Source: Chitinophaga filiformis
Lineage (GTDB): Bacteria > Bacteroidota > Bacteroidia > Chitinophagales > Chitinophagaceae
DNA: 64,000 nt
Direction: 5' to 3'
Assembly (NCBI RefSeq): GCF_021646545.1
Contig: NZ_JAKIRP010000027.1
Coordinates: forward strand, 28,237 to 92,236
Position 1 is the first letter of the stretch, and each line of letters opens with the position of its first letter. Below, piece by piece: positions 32,611 to 40,590 of the stretch. Under the pieces are notes generated by a model. It saw only the letters and a list, made by a program, of their open reading frames with translations, was not told the DNA's origin and did no database searches. A program made the position numbers and the translations under genes.

Positions 32611-33762
32611 ATGCAATTGAAAAATGATTTTAATACCGTGCGGAAAAGATCCATGCATATCTGCGCACCTTTGAAAACGGAAGACTATGTAGTGCAGCCT
32701 GTCGTGGATGTCAGTCCGCCGAAATGGCACCTCGGACACACCACCTGGTTTTTCGAAACATTTCTTTTAAAACCACACTTTACCGGTTATAAAGAATTTG
32801 ATCCAAACTACAATTTTGTATTCAACAGCTATTACGAGACCGTCGGCGCACGCGTGATCCGCACTGACAGAGGCAATTTAAGCCGTCCTGCCGTCGAGGA
32901 TATTATGCGTTACCGTGAGCATGTCGACAAAGCCATGCAGTCGTTCCTGGACACGGAGCTGAGCGATGAAATACGTGCGCTGGTAGTACTGGGACTGAAC
33001 CATGAAGAACAGCACCAGGAATTGTTGTACACAGACATCAAGTACATACTGGGCCACAATCCCCTGATGCCTGCCTATTCCGATACGGCTGTCACGAACT
33101 TTACCGCGCCTGCTACGGAGCAGCCTTTCCTGCAAATGCCGGCAGGGCTATATGAAATTGGCTATAAGGGCGATGGTTTCTGTTTTGACAATGAGCTGGG
33201 CCGGCATACGGTATACCTGCAGGATTACCAGATCAGTACACGGCTGGTTACCAATGCAGAATACCTGGAATTTATGGAGGCAGACGGTTACAGCGATTTC
33301 CGTCACTGGCATGCGGAAGGCTGGGACTGGGTAAAAAGAGAACAGGTGAAGGCGCCATTATACTGGCATTTTGTAGATGGCGAATGGAAGCATTACAACT
33401 GGCAGGGATTGCAACCTGTAGCTGGTGATGATCCGTTGTGTCATATCAGTTATTATGAAGCTACTGCGTATGCCGCATGGAAAGGCATGCGTCTGCCAAC
33501 TGAATTTGAATGGGAAGCGGCAGCGCCGCAATTGTCATGGGGACAGCGCTGGGAATGGACAGAGAGTGCTTACCTTCCTTATCCCGGCTTTACCAAAGCG
33601 CCGGGCGCGATCGGTGAATACAACGGTAAATTCATGGTCAGCCAGATGGTGCTGCGTGGAGGCTCTGAAGTAACACCGCCCAATCATAGCCGTCTTACCT
33701 ATCGTAACTTCTTCCATCCGTCTTTGAGATGGCAGTTTACCGGTATCAGACTGGCGAAATAA
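32611..33762 (+). CDS. egtB: Ergothioneine biosynthesis sulfoxide synthase EgtB
   Basis: A 383-residue non-haem iron enzyme. An N-terminal DinB-like helical domain supplies the iron ligands: His43 in WHLGHTTWF, and the HxxxH pair in LNHEEQHQELLY. The C-terminal half is a formylglycine-generating-enzyme-like domain (NAEYLEFMEADGYSD, AAWKGMRLPTEFEWEAA, RGGSEVTPPNHSRLTYRNFF). EgtB joins trimethylhistidine (hercynine) to a thiol donor with oxygen. No egtA or egtC is present, so this may be a type that uses cysteine directly. It starts ten bases after egtU and 30 bases before egtD. Confidence 0.93.
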   Translation: MQLKNDFNTVRKRSMHICAPLKTEDYVVQPVVDVSPPKWHLGHTTWFFETFLLKPHFTGYKEFDPNYNFVFNSYYETVGARVIRTDRGNLSRPAVEDIMRYREHVDKAMQSFLDTELSDEIRALVVLGLNHEEQHQELLYTDIKYILGHNPLMPAYSDTAVTNFTAPATEQPFLQMPAGLYEIGYKGDGFCFDNELGRHTVYLQDYQISTRLVTNAEYLEFMEADGYSDFRHWHAEGWDWVKREQVKAPLYWHFVDGEWKHYNWQGLQPVAGDDPLCHISYYEATAYAAWKGMRLPTEFEWEAAAPQLSWGQRWEWTESAYLPYPGFTKAPGAIGEYNGKFMVSQMVLRGGSEVTPPNHSRLTYRNFFHPSLRWQFTGIRLAK

Positions 33763-33792
33763 ATTTATTCTAATTACACTAATAATTACATT

Positions 33793-34785
33793 ATGGCCAC
33801 CACCTCTGTAATGCATACGGTATTAGTTCCTTTAAAACAGGACCAACGGGAGCTCTTCTCCCAGGATGTGACCCGCGGGCTCAGCGCAAAAAACAAATAC
33901 CTGGAGTCCAAGTATTTCTATGATGCGGAGGGCGACCGCCTTTTCCAGGAGATCATGCGTTGCCATGAATATTATCTGACCAATTGCGAAATGGAAATAT
34001 TGCGGGAGCAGTCTGCCGTGATCAGTCAGACGATCCTGTCCCATACCAAACACTTCGACGTAGTGGAACTGGGCGCAGGAGATGCTACTAAATCCATTCA
34101 TCTGCTGAAGGAACTACTGAAGACAGGACGGGATTTCACGTATTACCCGGTGGATATTTCCGGCAATGTGATTACTCAGCTGGAGCAGTCACTACCCAGG
34201 CAATTACCTGCGTTAAAGGTACATGGACTGCATGGCGAGTATTTCGACATGTTACAGCAGGCGGGGATATTGTCACGGAAGACGAAAGTGGTGTTGTGTA
34301 TGGGTGGTAATATTGGCAATTTCACCCCTCCGGAGGCGAGGAAGTTTTGTCGCCTGTTGCGCAATTACCTCCAGCCTGGCGACATAGTGATCATTGGTTT
34401 TGATCTGAAAAAACATCCGCAGATCATCCTGGATGCTTATAATGATGCAGCTGGTTTTACGCGGGATTTTAACCTCAACCTGCTGAAACGTATAAACCGG
34501 GAATTGAGCGGTAATTTTGATATCAGCAAGTTTGATCATTATGCTACTTATGATCCGGGAACCGGGGCTTGTAAAAGCTATCTTGTGAGCCTGGAAGAGC
34601 AGGATGTAAAAGTCAGCGGAAAGACATTTCATTTCGGATTGCACGAGCCTGTATATATGGAGATATCGCAGAAGTATGACCTGGAATCCATAGAACAGAT
34701 GGCGGTGCAATCAGGCTTCGAAACAGTAGCTGATTTCTTTGACAGTCGCAGATGGTTTGCCGACTGTATGTGGCTGTGCGTATAA
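33793..34785 (+). CDS. egtD: L-histidine N-alpha-methyltransferase EgtD
   Basis: A 330-residue SAM-dependent methyltransferase. The start YFYDAEGDRLFQEIMRCHEY is typical of the EgtD family, followed by SAM motif VVELGAGDATKS, the FTYYPVDIS segment and GGNIGNF. EgtD trimethylates histidine to hercynine, the EgtB substrate. It is the last gene of the operon and is followed by a terminator-like hairpin. The length and C-terminal RWFADCMWLC are normal. Its pairing with egtB makes the pathway call firm; no EgtE lyase is in the window. Confidence 0.94.
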   Translation: MATTSVMHTVLVPLKQDQRELFSQDVTRGLSAKNKYLESKYFYDAEGDRLFQEIMRCHEYYLTNCEMEILREQSAVISQTILSHTKHFDVVELGAGDATKSIHLLKELLKTGRDFTYYPVDISGNVITQLEQSLPRQLPALKVHGLHGEYFDMLQQAGILSRKTKVVLCMGGNIGNFTPPEARKFCRLLRNYLQPGDIVIIGFDLKKHPQIILDAYNDAAGFTRDFNLNLLKRINRELSGNFDISKFDHYATYDPGTGACKSYLVSLEEQDVKVSGKTFHFGLHEPVYMEISQKYDLESIEQMAVQSGFETVADFFDSRRWFADCMWLCV

Positions 34786-34801
34786 TGCCAGAGAAAAAAT
34801 A

Positions 34802-34846
34802 TGAGGCTGTCCGCTGGTATTCAACCAGGGGCAGCCTCACTTCTTT
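34802..34846 (+). terminator. Terminator hairpin after egtD
   Basis: TGAGGCTGTCC (34802-34812) pairs with GGGCAGCCTCA (34829-34839) with one G-U pair, followed by CTTCTTTTT. It lies between convergent genes and may also stop the dinB-like gene. Confidence 0.75.
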
Positions 34847-35332
34847 TTATGACTTCCAAATCCCGAGTACTCTTCTGATCAGGATAATCTGGCCGATGTG
34901 ATAGCTGGTGTGATCGGCTATCAGCAGTGCCTCACGCAACAGATGTTGTCCGTCGCCATGCGGGAAAGGCGCATAAAGATCAGCGTGAGGATCTTTCAGC
35001 AGATCAATAAATTCTTTCAGGTCGCTTTTAATCTGTGCCAGACATTCTTTCCAGGCGGCCTCATTTTCAGGGGCTGTTTCTTTGGGCCAGTATCCTTCCG
35101 GCCAAGCTGGCGACTCATGTTTGGCGTTGCGTGAGAATTCCAGTATATCCCATTGTGTTATCCGGATGTGTTCTACTAATTGCCAGATACTATAAGGCAT
35201 TCCTTCCGGTACTACGCCCCTCTGTTCAGCTGGCAGGCCCTTTAACGCGTCGTCGAAAGTAACGTGTGTAGGTCCGCCGGTTAATAATTGTTCCAGCGTT
35301 TTTACAAGTTCTTTATTGTGTGTTGTAACCAT
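34847..35332 (-). CDS. DinB family protein
   Basis: A 161-residue four-helix-bundle protein. The DinB metal-site pattern is visible as His in WQLVEHIRITQWD and the pair in ADHTSYHIGQIILIRR. These proteins are metal-dependent and often thiol-linked enzymes, though most lack a known reaction. Divergent from the TetR gene with 83 bases between the start codons. That stretch carries a perfect palindromic operator, so this gene is a likely regulatory target of that TetR. Confidence 0.85.
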   Translation of the reverse strand: MVTTHNKELVKTLEQLLTGGPTHVTFDDALKGLPAEQRGVVPEGMPYSIWQLVEHIRITQWDILEFSRNAKHESPAWPEGYWPKETAPENEAAWKECLAQIKSDLKEFIDLLKDPHADLYAPFPHGDGQHLLREALLIADHTSYHIGQIILIRRVLGIWKS

Positions 35333-35379
35333 ATTTTCAATTTACGACTTATTGCTCAATAAGAATGCCAGGGGAATAA

Positions 35380-35411
35380 TTTGCTTACTTACTTACAAGT
35401 AAGTAATTTTG
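35380..35411 (+). promoter_or_regulatory. Promoter with an embedded TetR operator
   Basis: TTTG (35380-35383), 20 bases, TAATTTTG (35404-35411), a perfect match to the Bacteroidota consensus. A perfect 10-base inverted repeat, TTACTTACTT-AC-AAGTAAGTAA (35385-35406), fills the spacer and touches the -7 box. The ATG follows only four bases after the -7 box, so the transcript may be leaderless. Confidence 0.8.
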
Positions 35412-35415
35412 TACT

Positions 35416-35976
35416 ATGCAGGATACTAAAGAAAGAATTGTTTCGCTGGCTGACCAGCTGATCAAGACCAGGGGGTATAATGCCTTCAGTTATAAGGATA
35501 TATCTGACCCTCTGGAGATAAAGAATGCGGCTATACATTATCATTTCCCTACTAAAACGGATCTGGGGATGGCGGTCCTGGACCTTGAGCTGCAGCATTT
35601 TATGGCGGGTACTGCCAAAGTAGCGGCGCAGCCGGAGGATAAACAGCTGAAGTTCCTGTTTGATACGTTTGGTAAAAAACATAAAGAGGGGTTGGTGTGT
35701 CTGATGGGGTCATTGTCGCCGGATTATGACACGCTGCCTTCGCCCTTGCAGGAGAAGATCACTGATTTGTCGGGCGCTATTTTGAAATGGACGAGTGGCT
35801 GTCTTGAAAAGGGACGCGAGAAGGGGTTGTTCAGGTTTGAGGGGGAGGCGTATGACAGGGCGCTGCTGGTGATCACTAATCTCCTGGCGTCGTTGCTGCT
35901 GAGCAGAGTGATGGGGAATAAGGTGTTTGGCAGGATTACAGGGCAGTTGTTGAGGGATTTGGGTGCAGGAAAGTGA
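35416..35976 (+). CDS. TetR-family transcriptional regulator
   Basis: A 186-residue protein. The N-terminal helix-turn-helix reads RGYNAFSYKDISDPLEIKNA then AIHYHFPTKTDL (residues about 20-55), the standard TetR pattern. The C-terminal ligand domain has GLVCLMGSLSPDYDTLPSPL, close to the AcrR-like/YxaF subgroup, and a conserved Cys. It is probably self-repressed through the palindrome at 35385-35406 and may also control the divergent dinB-like gene. Ligand unknown. Confidence 0.9.
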   Translation: MQDTKERIVSLADQLIKTRGYNAFSYKDISDPLEIKNAAIHYHFPTKTDLGMAVLDLELQHFMAGTAKVAAQPEDKQLKFLFDTFGKKHKEGLVCLMGSLSPDYDTLPSPLQEKITDLSGAILKWTSGCLEKGREKGLFRFEGEAYDRALLVITNLLASLLLSRVMGNKVFGRITGQLLRDLGAGK

Positions 35977-36000
35977 TTGTTAGGATCGTGATGCACGTTG

Positions 36001-36142
36001 CGGTTTCAGATGGGACTGCGGTTGGCGCCTCTTTGAGTTGGATCGCTATTGGGCAGTGGAAAGCGTGTGAGCATTGGATCTTTATTTGGCTGCATCAAGC
36101 GTGTGTCAAAGAGCCGAAGGCCCGCAGTCTCCACTGAAACCG
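36001..36142. repeat. Palindromic repeat family 2, copy 1
   Basis: Outer arms begin CGGTTTCAG and end CTGAAACCG, with further pairing of GACTGCGG to CCGCAGTC and of GCGCCTCTTT to AAAGAGCCG-like bases. About 70 bases of less paired sequence lie between. A second copy at 45873-46015 has the same termini and loop motif (GCTATTG, AAGCG) but swapped stem bases, so pairing is kept. Confidence 0.85.
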
Positions 36143-36224
36143 GCCGCTACTTCCCGGCTCCCAATGAGATTTAAGAAGTGAGGAGGATGAGGCGACTGTC
36201 AGTTCATGTGTTTCTATAACGATC

Positions 36225-36395
36225 ATGTATTCCTGTGACAATGGGTATTATTGCTTTAAGGTGGAAAATGTGTTGAGAAAGAAGAGCGGTGATCATACAG
36301 GTATCCGTAGCAGCAAAGTCGCAGCCAACAACAAGATGAAGGTTTGCGTAAAAGGAACAGTGGTAACGCTTGCAAGCATCCGCAGAGAAAAATAA
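36225..36395 (+). CDS. Doubtful 56-residue ORF
   Basis: An ATG-to-TAA frame encodes a basic peptide (MYSCDNGYYCFKVENVLRKK...) with three Cys and a Lys/Arg-rich end. No signal peptide or known domain is visible and no upstream promoter was seen. It may be a chance frame in the gap before fabF. Confidence 0.2.
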   Translation: MYSCDNGYYCFKVENVLRKKSGDHTGIRSSKVAANNKMKVCVKGTVVTLASIRREK

Positions 36396-36399
36396 AAGT

Positions 36400-36438
36400 T
36401 ATAATCAACAAGTATAATCAACGAGTATAATCAACGAG
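36400..36438. repeat. Triple 13-base tandem repeat in the fabF leader
   Basis: TATAATCAACAAG followed by two exact copies of TATAATCAACGAG, directly before the fabF start at 36455. Tandem repeats of this kind can change copy number by slippage. Confidence 0.7.
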
Positions 36439-36454
36439 CTAATAAATAAATTAC

Positions 36455-37708
36455 ATGCAAACATTAAAAAGAGCAGTCATTACCGGGTTGGGTGCATTAA
36501 CGCCGATTGGTAATAATGTAACTGATTTCTGGAACAACCTGGTAGCAGGTAAGAGCGGAGCTGCGCGTATTACAAAGTTCAATCCGGACCCTTTCAGAAC
36601 ACAGTTTGCCTGTGAACTAAAGGAATATGATCCGGCGAAATTTCTGGACCGGAATGATATACGCAAAACAGACCCATTCACACAATATGCATTGATTGCT
36701 GCACAGCAGGCTGTCACAGATTCAGGACTGGATTTCTCCAAAATGGACCCTTTTGATAGTGGCGTCATCTGGGGTTCCGGTCAGGGTGGTATGCTCACCT
36801 TTGAGGAACAGGTAAAAGAATATACTCTTGGCAATTTTGTGCCGCGTTTCAATCCTTTCTTTGTGCCTAAGCTTATCGCTAACATGGCTTCAGGAATGAT
36901 CTCCATTAGATTCGGTCTGATGGGTATCAACTACACCACTGTTTCTGCCTGTTCTACTTCGAATACTGCCATTATGGACGCATTGAATTACATCAGGCTG
37001 GGTAAGGCAAAAGTGATCATTACTGGAGGTTCTGAAGCGCCTATTACAGAGGCTTCTGTGGGTGGATTCTGCGCGATGAAGGCAATGTCGACCCGCAATG
37101 ACGATCCTGCTACTGCTTCCAGACCCTTTGATACCGAAAGGGATGGCTTTGTGATGGGTGAAGGTGCTGCTGCACTGGTACTGGAAGAATATGAACATGC
37201 AGTGGCCAGAGGTGCGCATATTTATGCGGAAGTGGCCGGCGCCGCTATGACTGCTGATGCCTATCATATGACTGCTACACATCCTGAGGGATTAGGCGCC
37301 CTGCAGGCAATGAAAAGAGCCTTGGAAGATGCAGAACTTACTCCCAGGGATGTTGATTATCTGAATGCCCATGCCACTTCTACTCCGGTAGGAGATCTGA
37401 GTGAGCTGGCAGCGATAAGGACATTGTTTGGGGAAGCACCGGAACACCTGCATATCAGCGCCACAAAATCCATGACGGGACATCTGCTGGGTGCTGCAGG
37501 CGCGATCGAAGCGATTGCGTCCATATTGAGTATTAACAATGATATCGTCCCTCCTACTATCAATACTTCCAATCCGGATCCCGCTATTCCGGCTGGGTTA
37601 CAGATCGTGATGGGTAATGCTGTGCAAAAGAAAGTGAGTGTGGCTATGAGTAATACCTTCGGGTTTGGCGGGCATAATGGCATTGTGGTGTTCAGGGAAG
37701 TGAAGTGA
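36455..37708 (+). CDS. fabF: Beta-ketoacyl-ACP synthase II (FabF type)
   Basis: A 417-residue thiolase-fold condensing enzyme. The active-site Cys is in VSACSTSNTAIMDA, and the two His in LNAHATSTPVGD and TKSMTGHLLGAAGAIE. The N-terminal RAVITGLGALTPIGN and C-terminal SNTFGFGGHNG are typical. It elongates acyl-ACP in fatty acid synthesis. It is not next to acpP or other fab genes, so it could be a second copy for a special fatty acid or an aryl-polyene-like product. Nothing else here supports such a cluster. Confidence 0.93.
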   Translation: MQTLKRAVITGLGALTPIGNNVTDFWNNLVAGKSGAARITKFNPDPFRTQFACELKEYDPAKFLDRNDIRKTDPFTQYALIAAQQAVTDSGLDFSKMDPFDSGVIWGSGQGGMLTFEEQVKEYTLGNFVPRFNPFFVPKLIANMASGMISIRFGLMGINYTTVSACSTSNTAIMDALNYIRLGKAKVIITGGSEAPITEASVGGFCAMKAMSTRNDDPATASRPFDTERDGFVMGEGAAALVLEEYEHAVARGAHIYAEVAGAAMTADAYHMTATHPEGLGALQAMKRALEDAELTPRDVDYLNAHATSTPVGDLSELAAIRTLFGEAPEHLHISATKSMTGHLLGAAGAIEAIASILSINNDIVPPTINTSNPDPAIPAGLQIVMGNAVQKKVSVAMSNTFGFGGHNGIVVFREVK

Positions 37709-37794
37709 TGCGTGGGAGTTAACTATGAAAGTGATATCTCAGAGTAATTATGGGTTGACGTCATATATCAGCGTCGATGCGTGAGCTTCAATGT

Positions 37795-37900
37795 GTGAGC
37801 GTCACCTGTGGCAGTTAGCAGTGGGTGTAATCGGTGAGCGTCGCCTGTACCAGCTTGCAGTAAGTGTATCTGTGAGAGTGATCTGTGGGAGTGATCTGTC
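37795..37900. repeat. Imperfect tandem repeat of about 39 bases
   Basis: Two units begin GTGAGCGTC at 37795 and 37834, sharing about 28 of 39 bases, and a third, shortened unit begins GTGAGAGTG at 37872. The stretch is GT/GTG-rich and lies between fabF and the convergent DUF3820 gene. Confidence 0.6.
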
Positions 37901-37923
37901 CCGTCAATTTTATGATCATTGCA

Positions 37924-38151
37924 TTATTTCCCTTTCAGGGGAGTGAGCAGCCCCGTAAGGCCGTTCATCTTTATTTCATACAGGGTAGCGAGCAACATCC
38001 CCAACTTGCCCTCTGGAAACCCTTTACGCTGAAACCATTCCAGGTAAGAAACCGGCAGGTCACACAGCAATACATCCTTGTATTTACCGAACGGCATTTT
38101 CATGGTGACCAGCTGATTAAATATTTCCCTGTCCGGTTGTGCAAATTCCAT
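37924..38151 (-). CDS. DUF3820 family protein
   Basis: A 75-residue protein matching the DUF3820 pattern: MPFGKYKDVLLCDLPVSYLE (residues 18-37), then WFQRKGFPEGKLGMLLATLY and EIKMNGL. It is small and soluble and its function is unknown. TATATTTG on the minus strand at 38189-38182 is a fair -7 box about 30 bases upstream of the start. Confidence 0.88.
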   Translation of the reverse strand: MEFAQPDREIFNQLVTMKMPFGKYKDVLLCDLPVSYLEWFQRKGFPEGKLGMLLATLYEIKMNGLTGLLTPLKGK

Positions 38152-38527
38152 TATAAGATTGATTTAAAATCGGATTCATTACAAATATAGGATGAGAACA
38201 TCCGTATGGTGAAAAAAATTTAACTTTTTTTTTGATCTTTAAATCCATATAAGATTCTCCTACGTAAGTACCATCGTTATTAGAATTATTCTATATCTGT
38301 GCATGTAGAACAGCATTCAGTTTGGGGGACATTTTTTTAAGATAATATTTTCAATTTATGATGCATTCCCGTGTAACGAGGTCAATCTTGTTATGCTTTG
38401 CCTATACTTATTTCAAATAACACATTTTTCATTTTGCAGTTCCGTAAACTTTTTGATGTAAACATCCCCCCAGAAGAGTGGTTATTTCAGAACTCCGGTT
38501 ACAGTCCTCCGTGGCTGTAACCTTTTT
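38152..38527 (+). other. AT-rich gap ending in a plus-strand terminator without a visible gene
   Basis: A 376-base gap between two minus-strand genes. No convincing frame is present (the best plus-strand one is 22 codons). A strong plus-oriented terminator closes it, which suggests a small unannotated RNA in this stretch. Confidence 0.4.
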
Positions 38528-38529
38528 TT
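38497..38529 (+). terminator. Orphan plus-strand terminator
   Basis: GGTTACAG / CTGTAACC, an 8-base perfect stem with loop TCCTCCGTGG, then seven T. The T run overlaps the stop codon of the minus-strand gene at 38528. No plus-strand gene precedes it. Confidence 0.7.
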
Positions 38530-39751
38530 ACAACCACCCCCGCTCCTTCCAGGTGCTGATCATTTTTCCCGGTACACCACATTCCCGCAGTACATCTTCA
38601 AAATCTTCCATTTCCATTCCCCAGTCAACCGCATATGCTGCAAATTCCTCTCCTACAGGCAGTCTGCCGAATAATTTTTCTGTCGTTAAAATATGCGCCA
38701 CTTTACGCAGCAATACACTGCCCATTTCCCATTTCTCTTCTTTGCTGATGATCTGCATCAGTTGTGTAAAGGGACGTTCAAATTTCTCTGGCGCAACATC
38801 AAGATATGCGTGATCCAATTCTGTAGCCAGGAAGATGAGATCAAAAATGTCTTCGTCAGGATGTTGTTTTGAGATCTGCTTTGTGAATGCCACCGAACGG
38901 GGCGACAGTGAAGGAATGTAAACATCTGCATAATGGTAGCTCAGCTCCAGCAGTGAGAGGGGCACTTCTACTTTATGTTCCACCAATGCATCTGTAACGG
39001 CTACAGCCATGTTTGCTGCAACGGTCGCCATTAAGGTTTGGATGTTCAGCTTTTCTTCCGGGCGGACATAAGATAATTTACTCGCACCGGATACATTGAC
39101 TGTTCTGATCTCATCCAGCATACCATCGCTGTTGTACTTGTAGATATTCTCGTATTCAGATTCTCCGGCGCCGGGTGTAATACTCAGACAATAGCCTTTT
39201 TCAATACGCCCTGCAACAACCTCATATTTTTCGATATTGCAAAACAGTGAATGCCCATTATCAGTAATACTTTCTATTTTCTCTTCCGGGTTCATGTCCA
39301 CATACGCATCTCCTTCTCCCCTTCCAATCACCATTAAGGATTGCCAGGCCACTTTCTGTCCGTTTTCATCGTACTGGATCCTTTTGATACATGCCGGTAT
39401 TTTTGTACCCGCATTATACTCCACATACTCGACCCATTCTTTGCCATAGAGATAATACCCTTCCCAAAATACGTTCTCAACCGCATTGCCATAGGAGGTA
39501 TAGCAGGGCAATCCGTCAGCAGACAGGCCGTAAAAATGATAGTCGTTGATCTCCCTCACTGCAGCTACCGGAAATAATTTCTCTTCGGGCTGCAGAAAAG
39601 CAGGTGTGCCATAATCTTCAAGGTTATACCGGAAGCCTGGAATGTACTTTTCAGTGATGACGTTGGTTTTATATTCCTGTAAGCGATCAAACTCGTGAAA
39701 TGCCTGTTTCCATCGGGATAGTAGGTTCTGCTTCAGTATTTCCAGGTACAT
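38528..39751 (-). CDS. Hypothetical protein, 407 residues
   Basis: A soluble protein with no signal peptide or membrane helix. The N-terminal 60 % is rich in aromatic beta strands (YHFYGLSADGLPCYTSYGNA, VFWEGYYLYGKEWVEYVEYN), and the C-terminal part is helical (LLELSYHYADVYIPSLS, FDLIFLATELDHAYL). I do not recognise a family. The alternating FYG / YDENG strands recall proteins found beside polymorphic toxin loci, but nothing here proves that. Transcribed alone. Confidence 0.75.
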   Translation of the reverse strand: MYLEILKQNLLSRWKQAFHEFDRLQEYKTNVITEKYIPGFRYNLEDYGTPAFLQPEEKLFPVAAVREINDYHFYGLSADGLPCYTSYGNAVENVFWEGYYLYGKEWVEYVEYNAGTKIPACIKRIQYDENGQKVAWQSLMVIGRGEGDAYVDMNPEEKIESITDNGHSLFCNIEKYEVVAGRIEKGYCLSITPGAGESEYENIYKYNSDGMLDEIRTVNVSGASKLSYVRPEEKLNIQTLMATVAANMAVAVTDALVEHKVEVPLSLLELSYHYADVYIPSLSPRSVAFTKQISKQHPDEDIFDLIFLATELDHAYLDVAPEKFERPFTQLMQIISKEEKWEMGSVLLRKVAHILTTEKLFGRLPVGEEFAAYAVDWGMEMEDFEDVLRECGVPGKMISTWKERGWL

Positions 39752-39832
39752 TCTTCTACATTTTGAATAAAAATAATGTTTTAAACCAAAAGATGCTACT
39801 TGCTTTGTTCAATTGGTTTACAGGATATTATA

Positions 39833-39869
39833 AAGCCCGCCAAAAAGTGAAAATACCTCTGGCGGGCTT
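39833..39869 (-). terminator. Terminator of the SusCD operon
   Basis: A perfect 10-base stem AAGCCCGCCA / TGGCGGGCTT with a 17-base loop. On the minus strand it is followed by TATAATATCC and lies 25 bases past the DUF3823 stop. Confidence 0.75.
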
Positions 39870-39893
39870 AACAGCAGTGATTATGAGTCCTAT

Positions 39894-40571
39894 CTATTCA
39901 ATCTTAATTGGTTGTGTGTAGATCTGTTCTCCTACTCCTGCCGTTTTAACGCCTATACGGGCGAAAAAGAACGGTTCTGCCGTCAAGGCGGGAGGAATAG
40001 TCGCGCTGATCGTAACAGGCGCTGTAATGTCTCCTAATGCGTCTGCATTCACTACTGTAGCTTTAAGGTTATTGACGGCATCTACAATATTCGTTTTTCC
40101 CAGGTACAGCGTTGCCGATTCCAGCGGTTGTGAAGCATTGATCCTTTCTATTGAAAATGTGGCAGTTACCGTTGTCCCGGCCTTACCGGCGGTAGCATTT
40201 CTGATAATGAAATAAGGCTGTACCGGCACTTCTACGGTCGTACCGCCTTTTACGGTAACATCAATAGAGTCGGTATTATTTACCCAGGGACCGTTACCGG
40301 GCAGTAATACCAGTTTGTAATTGCCGTCAAACAATGAGGCGGAGAAACTGCCGTCCTGCGCTACATGCACCGGGATCTTGGTAAACAGCTGGAAACCACG
40401 TTGCCAGAGTTCCAGTTGTACACCGTTGGAACGAACGCCCACAGCTTCTTTATTGTAGACCACCTTACCCGAAAGGATGGATGTCGGTTTTTCATAATTA
40501 TCCTTTTTACATCCGGGCATCAACACGCATAACAACGCGGCGATGAAAGAAGATGATAATATTTTGTACAT
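39894..40571 (-). CDS. DUF3823 lipoprotein of a SusCD locus
   Basis: A 225-residue lipoprotein (lipobox MPGC). The N-terminal domain SILSGKVVYNKEAVGVRSNG, then LELWQRGFQLFTKIPVHVAQDGSF, is the DUF3823 N-terminal beta sandwich, with a second Ig-like domain after about 120. Such proteins usually follow SusD and are thought to be surface glycan-binding accessories (SusE/F position). It starts 19 bases after the susD stop. Confidence 0.9.
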   Translation of the reverse strand: MYKILSSSFIAALLCVLMPGCKKDNYEKPTSILSGKVVYNKEAVGVRSNGVQLELWQRGFQLFTKIPVHVAQDGSFSASLFDGNYKLVLLPGNGPWVNNTDSIDVTVKGGTTVEVPVQPYFIIRNATAGKAGTTVTATFSIERINASQPLESATLYLGKTNIVDAVNNLKATVVNADALGDITAPVTISATIPPALTAEPFFFARIGVKTAGVGEQIYTQPIKIE

Positions 40572-40590
40572 AGGATTATGTGTTAACGGG

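Larger units (their letters stand above)
35977..36454. other. Non-coding gap with a long palindromic repeat and a 13-base tandem repeat
   Basis: A 478-base gap. It contains repeat family 2 copy 1 (36001-36142), a doubtful 56-codon frame (36225-36395) and three tandem copies of a 13-base unit just before fabF. No TAnnTTTG promoter was found for fabF. Confidence 0.6.
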
